Assembly: GCA_030669305.1 (NCBI GenBank)
Contig: DAOVDU010000005.1
Coordinates: 1-50,316 of the forward strand
DNA: 50,316 bases
Source of the DNA: Candidatus Aminicenantota bacterium
Lineage (GTDB): Bacteria; Acidobacteriota; Aminicenantia; Aminicenantales; Aminicenantaceae
Reading direction: 5' to 3'
In this document: positions 46,863 to 50,316 of the stretch, one piece after another
Position numbering within the stretch: position 1 is the stretch's first letter
Layout of the letters: the number at the start of each line of letters is the position of its first letter
Made by a program: the position numbers and the translations under genes
The notes under the pieces: model-generated
What the model saw: only the letters and a program-made list of their open reading frames with translations
The model's database searches: none
Told to the model about the DNA's origin: nothing

Positions 46863-46894
46863 TCAGTTAGTCAGTTAATCAGTTAGTCGGTTAT
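46863..46894 (-). repeat. 8-bp-period array, left arm (four TC[AG]GTTA[AGT] units)
   Basis: TCAGTTAG TCAGTTAA TCAGTTAG TCGGTTAT, beginning at the tolC-like gene stop codon. Confidence 0.85.
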
Positions 46895-46936
46895 TTTGCT
46901 ATAAAAAAAGCAGGAACATGAGATACTTAATGCATG

Positions 46937-46990
46937 GAAATCAAGGGACACGTTACCGATTTCAGAAAATCGGTACATGTCCCTGATTTC
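46937..46990. repeat. REP-like long imperfect palindrome/hairpin
   Basis: GAAATCAAGGGACACGTTACCGATTT-CAGA-AAATCGGTACATGTCCCTGATTTC; the arms pair over about 25 bp with two bulges and one mismatch. Confidence 0.85.
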
Positions 46991-47021
46991 AAAGCCTATT
47001 CATGTTTATGAATAATTCAGG

Positions 47022-47085
47022 TTAACTGACTAACAGATTAACAGACTAACCGACTAACTGACTAACTGACTAACAGATGAACTGG
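47022..47085 (+). repeat. 8-bp-period array, right arm (eight units)
   Basis: TTAACTGA CTAACAGA TTAACAGA CTAACCGA CTAACTGA CTAACTGA CTAACAGA TGAACTGG. Confidence 0.9.
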
Positions 47086-47153
47086 ATGTTTTTTTTTGCT
47101 TAAATCTTATTAGTATCATATAATTACAAAAAATTCATAATAAGAGGTATAAT

Positions 47154-48695
47154 ATGAAACTCAAAGGTTATTTTGTCGAGGATATTCCTCGTCGAAAGTT
47201 TCTTGAGATGAGCCTCAAAGGAGGGATAGCTGTTGCGGCAACTCCCTCTCTGATGATGCAGCTTTTATCATGTAAGAGTTCAAAGCAAGCGAGTGCAAAG
47301 CTGGAATTAGATCCTCAAATTTTAAACAACACAATCCGTAAAGCCCTCGAAAAAGGAGGCGAATTTGCCGATGTTTATGTGGAAAATAGAATTTCCCGCA
47401 GGATATTGATGGAGGAATCCAAATTCAAGAGTGCAGTGTTTGGAATAAGTCAAGGTGCAGGCATAAGGGTTATATCCGGGGATAAAACTGGATTCGCTTA
47501 CACAGATGATATAACTGAAGAGAACCTTTTAAGAGCTGCAGAGGTAGCATCTTATGTGGCTAGAGAGGCAAAAGCTGTGGAACCTATAGATATAAAGCAA
47601 GGGGAAAGAGAATCTTATATCACTGTGAAGCTTCCTCTTGAGGAAGTGGTAGATGAAAAACGTCTCGAGGTTATGAAACGGGCAAACCAGGCTGCTCTTG
47701 ATTATGACCCTAGAATAAAGATGGCCTCCATCAGCTATTATGATGAAATCAGAGGTAGAACCGTTTCCAACAGCGAAGGCCTTTTATTGAGTGATGAGCT
47801 GCCATTACTTTTCTTTATTGTTCAGACCTTAGGTGTTGGAAAGAATACGCGGCACATGGGACGAGAAAGGCTAAGCAAGCATTCAGGTTTTGAGATGTTT
47901 GATATGGTTACTCCTGAAGAGGTGGCGCGGACATGCGCCCGGGAGTCTATTGTTATGCTTGAAGCAAAAGATTGCCCTGCGGGAAAGATGGATATAGTCA
48001 TGCAGAATGGATGGGGAGGTGTACTTGTCCATGAGGCAGTTGGCCATCCTCTCGAAGCTGATAATATTGCAAAAAAGATTGGTGCCTTTACTGGAAAGTT
48101 AGGGAAAAAGGTTGCCAGTGATGTTTTTACAATGGTAGATGATGGATCTTTACCAAACTTCAGGGGGACGACGAATTTTGATGATGAAGGGACACAGATG
48201 AAGCGAAATGTCTTGATAAAAGAGGGAGTGCTTGAGAAATACATGACTGATATTCTCTCAGCCAAGCAAATTAACATGGAGCGTACAGGAAATGGCCGCC
48301 GTGAAAGCTTCCGTTACATTCCAATTCCTCGTATGACTAATACTTTTATCGAGAAAGGAAAGGATAAACCTGAAGACATCCTTTCCTCAACTAAGAGCGG
48401 CATTTACGTTCAGAGCCTTAGTGGAGGGAGCGTTAACCCTATCACCGGGATGTTTAATTTCACTTGCCGTGAAGTTTATATGATTGAAAATGGCAAAAAA
48501 ACGACTCCGCTTAAAGGAGCAACTCTGATCGGAAGCTGTATGGATATCATAAAAAATATAGATGCAGTTGGGGATGACCTGGCTTTTGGCCCAGGGATTT
48601 GCGGCAAGGGTCAGGCTGCAGAAGTATCAGCCGGACAGCCTACTGTAAGAATCCGTGGAATAAATGTAGGTGGAAGCAGAGCAAGAAGATCATGA
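47154..48695 (+). CDS. tldD: TldD-type metalloprotease with Tat/lipobox-like N-terminus
   Basis: HEAVGHPLEAD (HExxxH), GSCMDIIKNIDAVGDDLAFGPGICGKGQ; N-terminus PRRKFLEMSLKGGIAVAATPSLMMQLLSC. Confidence 0.9.
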   Translation: MKLKGYFVEDIPRRKFLEMSLKGGIAVAATPSLMMQLLSCKSSKQASAKLELDPQILNNTIRKALEKGGEFADVYVENRISRRILMEESKFKSAVFGISQGAGIRVISGDKTGFAYTDDITEENLLRAAEVASYVAREAKAVEPIDIKQGERESYITVKLPLEEVVDEKRLEVMKRANQAALDYDPRIKMASISYYDEIRGRTVSNSEGLLLSDELPLLFFIVQTLGVGKNTRHMGRERLSKHSGFEMFDMVTPEEVARTCARESIVMLEAKDCPAGKMDIVMQNGWGGVLVHEAVGHPLEADNIAKKIGAFTGKLGKKVASDVFTMVDDGSLPNFRGTTNFDDEGTQMKRNVLIKEGVLEKYMTDILSAKQINMERTGNGRRESFRYIPIPRMTNTFIEKGKDKPEDILSSTKSGIYVQSLSGGSVNPITGMFNFTCREVYMIENGKKTTPLKGATLIGSCMDIIKNIDAVGDDLAFGPGICGKGQAAEVSAGQPTVRIRGINVGGSRARRS

Positions 48696-48705
48696 AGATG
48701 AGTAA

Positions 48706-50061
48706 ATGGGTAAAAAGGAGATAACAATGGACTATAAAATATTAGCAGAACAACTCGTTAAAAAGTGTTTGAAAAAAGGTGCCGATCAGGCTGAGGTTTA
48801 TATAGAATCCGGTCGCAACCTCAGCATTCGGGTACGTAATGGGGAGGTGGAGACTGTTCAGGATGCCTCTTCCCACGGCGTTGGTTTCAGAGTTTTTGTA
48901 AAAGGAAAAATGGCTTTTTCTAGCTGCAATGATTTTTCAGAAAAAGTTCTGGAAAATGCTATTGACAGTGCAGTCAGGTTTGCTCAAAATACGACTCCTG
49001 ATGAAAATAATATTCTTCCTACGGATAAAGGCATTACAATTGTTGAAGGCCTCAATGACCCCCAAATAAGTCAAATCCCCATGGTAAAGAAAATTAATCT
49101 GGTGAAAAAAGTCGAGAAACTGGCCATGAAAGATCCTCGAATCACCAAGAGTGCTGGCGCGGGATATAGAGAAGGGGAAGGAGAAGTCTTTCTTGCCAAT
49201 TCCAACGGGCTTTCAAAGACTTCTAGAATGACTGCGTGTTCCTACGGAGTTTCTGTTGTGGCAGAAAAAGGAGAACAGAAATCCTCAGGAGGGGAGTCTT
49301 GTTCAAGGCGCTTTTTTGCAGACCTGAAGCCTCCTGAAGAGATTGCTGAAAAGGCGGCAAAAGATGCCTATGAAATGATCGACCCAAAGATGGTTAAAAC
49401 ACAGAAAGCTTCGGTCATTTTTGACCCTGATGTTGCGCGGGGAATTTTGGGCGGAATATTGGGTGCCATAAACGGCGAGCGTGTTCTCCAAGGGGCCAGC
49501 TTCCTCGCCCGTAAGATGAATCAGAAAATAGCCTCAGATTTAGTGACAATCATCGATGACGGTACAAGACCTAAAGGACTGGGAAGTAAACCCTTTGATG
49601 GGGAAGGAGTGCCGACTCAAAAGAGAATAATTGTTGATAAAGGTGTGCTAAAGGGTTTTATGTACAATACAATCGTTGCTAATAGAGCGGGTATTAAAAG
49701 TACGGGGAATGCCTCTCGAGGCAGCTTCACAAGCCTGCCAGGAATAAGTGCCCATAATTTCTACATAGAAGCCGGAGAAGGCTCTCCTGAAGATATTATT
49801 AAAGCGACAAAAAAAGGGCTTCTCCTTAAAGGAGTGACTGGCTACGGAATAAACCCTGTCAACGGAAATTTCAGTGGAGGTGCTTCAGGTTTCTGGATTG
49901 AGAACGGAAAGATCGCATTTCCTGTAAAAGGATTGACCATAGCAGGAACCGCGTTTGAGATGCTGAATGCAATTGATATGGTCGGAAGCGACCTCGACTT
50001 GAACCGAACCTTCACAGCCCCTACATTCAGAATCAAGTTAATGCAAATTGGTGGAGAATAG
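48706..50061 (+). CDS. TldE/PmbA-type protein
   Basis: TldD/PmbA family fold motifs (RVRNGEVETVQDASSHGVGFRVFVKGKMAFSS; FDGEGVPTQKRIIVDKGVLKGFMYN); lacks HExxxH. Start more likely at 48727 (MDYKILAEQ). Confidence 0.9.
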   Translation: MGKKEITMDYKILAEQLVKKCLKKGADQAEVYIESGRNLSIRVRNGEVETVQDASSHGVGFRVFVKGKMAFSSCNDFSEKVLENAIDSAVRFAQNTTPDENNILPTDKGITIVEGLNDPQISQIPMVKKINLVKKVEKLAMKDPRITKSAGAGYREGEGEVFLANSNGLSKTSRMTACSYGVSVVAEKGEQKSSGGESCSRRFFADLKPPEEIAEKAAKDAYEMIDPKMVKTQKASVIFDPDVARGILGGILGAINGERVLQGASFLARKMNQKIASDLVTIIDDGTRPKGLGSKPFDGEGVPTQKRIIVDKGVLKGFMYNTIVANRAGIKSTGNASRGSFTSLPGISAHNFYIEAGEGSPEDIIKATKKGLLLKGVTGYGINPVNGNFSGGASGFWIENGKIAFPVKGLTIAGTAFEMLNAIDMVGSDLDLNRTFTAPTFRIKLMQIGGE

Positions 50062-50066
50062 AAATT

Positions 50067-50101
50067 AGTAAGGAGTAAGGAGTGAGGAATTAGGAGTAAG
50101 A
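50067..50101 (+). repeat. 7-bp-period AGTAAGG array
   Basis: AGTAAGG AGTAAGG AGTGAGG AATTAGG AGTAAGA, 5 nt after the TldE/PmbA stop. Confidence 0.75.
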
Positions 50102-50149
50102 AGCAGTGCAAGCTAATTGGCAATAAATTGGGATAGGGCTGCGTTTTTT

Positions 50150-50316
50150 ATGAAAAAAATTAGCGACAATCATAAAACAACCAATATCAGCATAATAAAA
50201 GTTCTAGGATGGTTTTTTGTTGTTTGTATTATGTTGAGCACAGCTTTTTTGTTTACCTCCTATCAAGTAGGACCTGTTAAAAAAATGCGCGGAATAGTAT
50301 TACTTGAATATGTTGG
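50150..50316 (+). CDS. Partial ORF running off the window end; single TM segment
   Basis: MKKISDNHKTTNISIIKVLGWFFVVCIMLSTAFLFTSYQVGPVKKMRGIVLLEYVG..., no stop before 50316. Confidence 0.5.
   Translation, partial: MKKISDNHKTTNISIIKVLGWFFVVCIMLSTAFLFTSYQVGPVKKMRGIVLLEYV

Noticed and set aside
47822-48277. Minus-strand 151-aa ORF opposite tldD
   Set aside because: Antisense to a conserved TldD catalytic region; no independent evidence.
1-50316. Prophage, defense island, toxin-antitoxin or biosynthetic gene cluster
   Set aside because: No integrase, phage structural, restriction, nuclease-defense or NRPS/PKS/RiPP genes recognised in the ORF track; the genes are mostly housekeeping, respiratory and envelope functions.
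1-50316. tRNA or rRNA genes
   Set aside because: No rRNA-like conserved stretches or clear cloverleaf/GTTCRANNC-type sequences noticed in intergenic gaps; tRNAscan-SE/Infernal would be decisive.

Overview
The window is gene-dense and reads like one continuous chromosomal segment of an AT-rich Gram-negative anaerobe. An Aminicenantes- or Acidobacteriota-like host is my guess only. I see no rRNA, tRNA, CRISPR array, transposase or prophage genes. Minus strand, 69-10886: K+-dependent-type membrane pyrophosphatase, MiaB, RecN, subtilisin-like protease, OM barrel, BamD-like lipoprotein, sugar epimerase, Rpe, and a stand-alone PASTA protein. Plus strand, 11050-12081: threonine aldolase. Minus strand, 12250-20983: a redox cluster with a 7-heme cytochrome, a 4x[4Fe-4S] protein, NrfD, a Tat-exported molybdopterin-family subunit with no obvious Cys Mo ligand, a beta-propeller, a 6-heme NapC-like cytochrome, and a fused NarI/HdrD-like protein. 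Then an OM barrel plus TonB-dependent receptor, lipoamide dehydrogenase, and a sulfatase-superfamily protein. Plus strand, 29580-37936: nuoABCDEFGHI without J-N, translationally coupled to a metallo-beta-lactamase-fold gene. Then GNAT, methyltransferase, GT39-like protein, a sigma54-promoted efflux operon (adaptor, two ATPases, TolC; no permease), and a TldD/TldE pair whose TldD carries a Tat/lipobox-like N-terminus. The most unusual layer is non-coding. Many gene junctions carry short degenerate tandem arrays with 7- or 8-bp period (YTAACNGA, GTTTAAN, AGTAAGG and others). They often sit directly at stop codons and are sometimes arranged as inverted pairs. One pair encloses a long REP-like hairpin.
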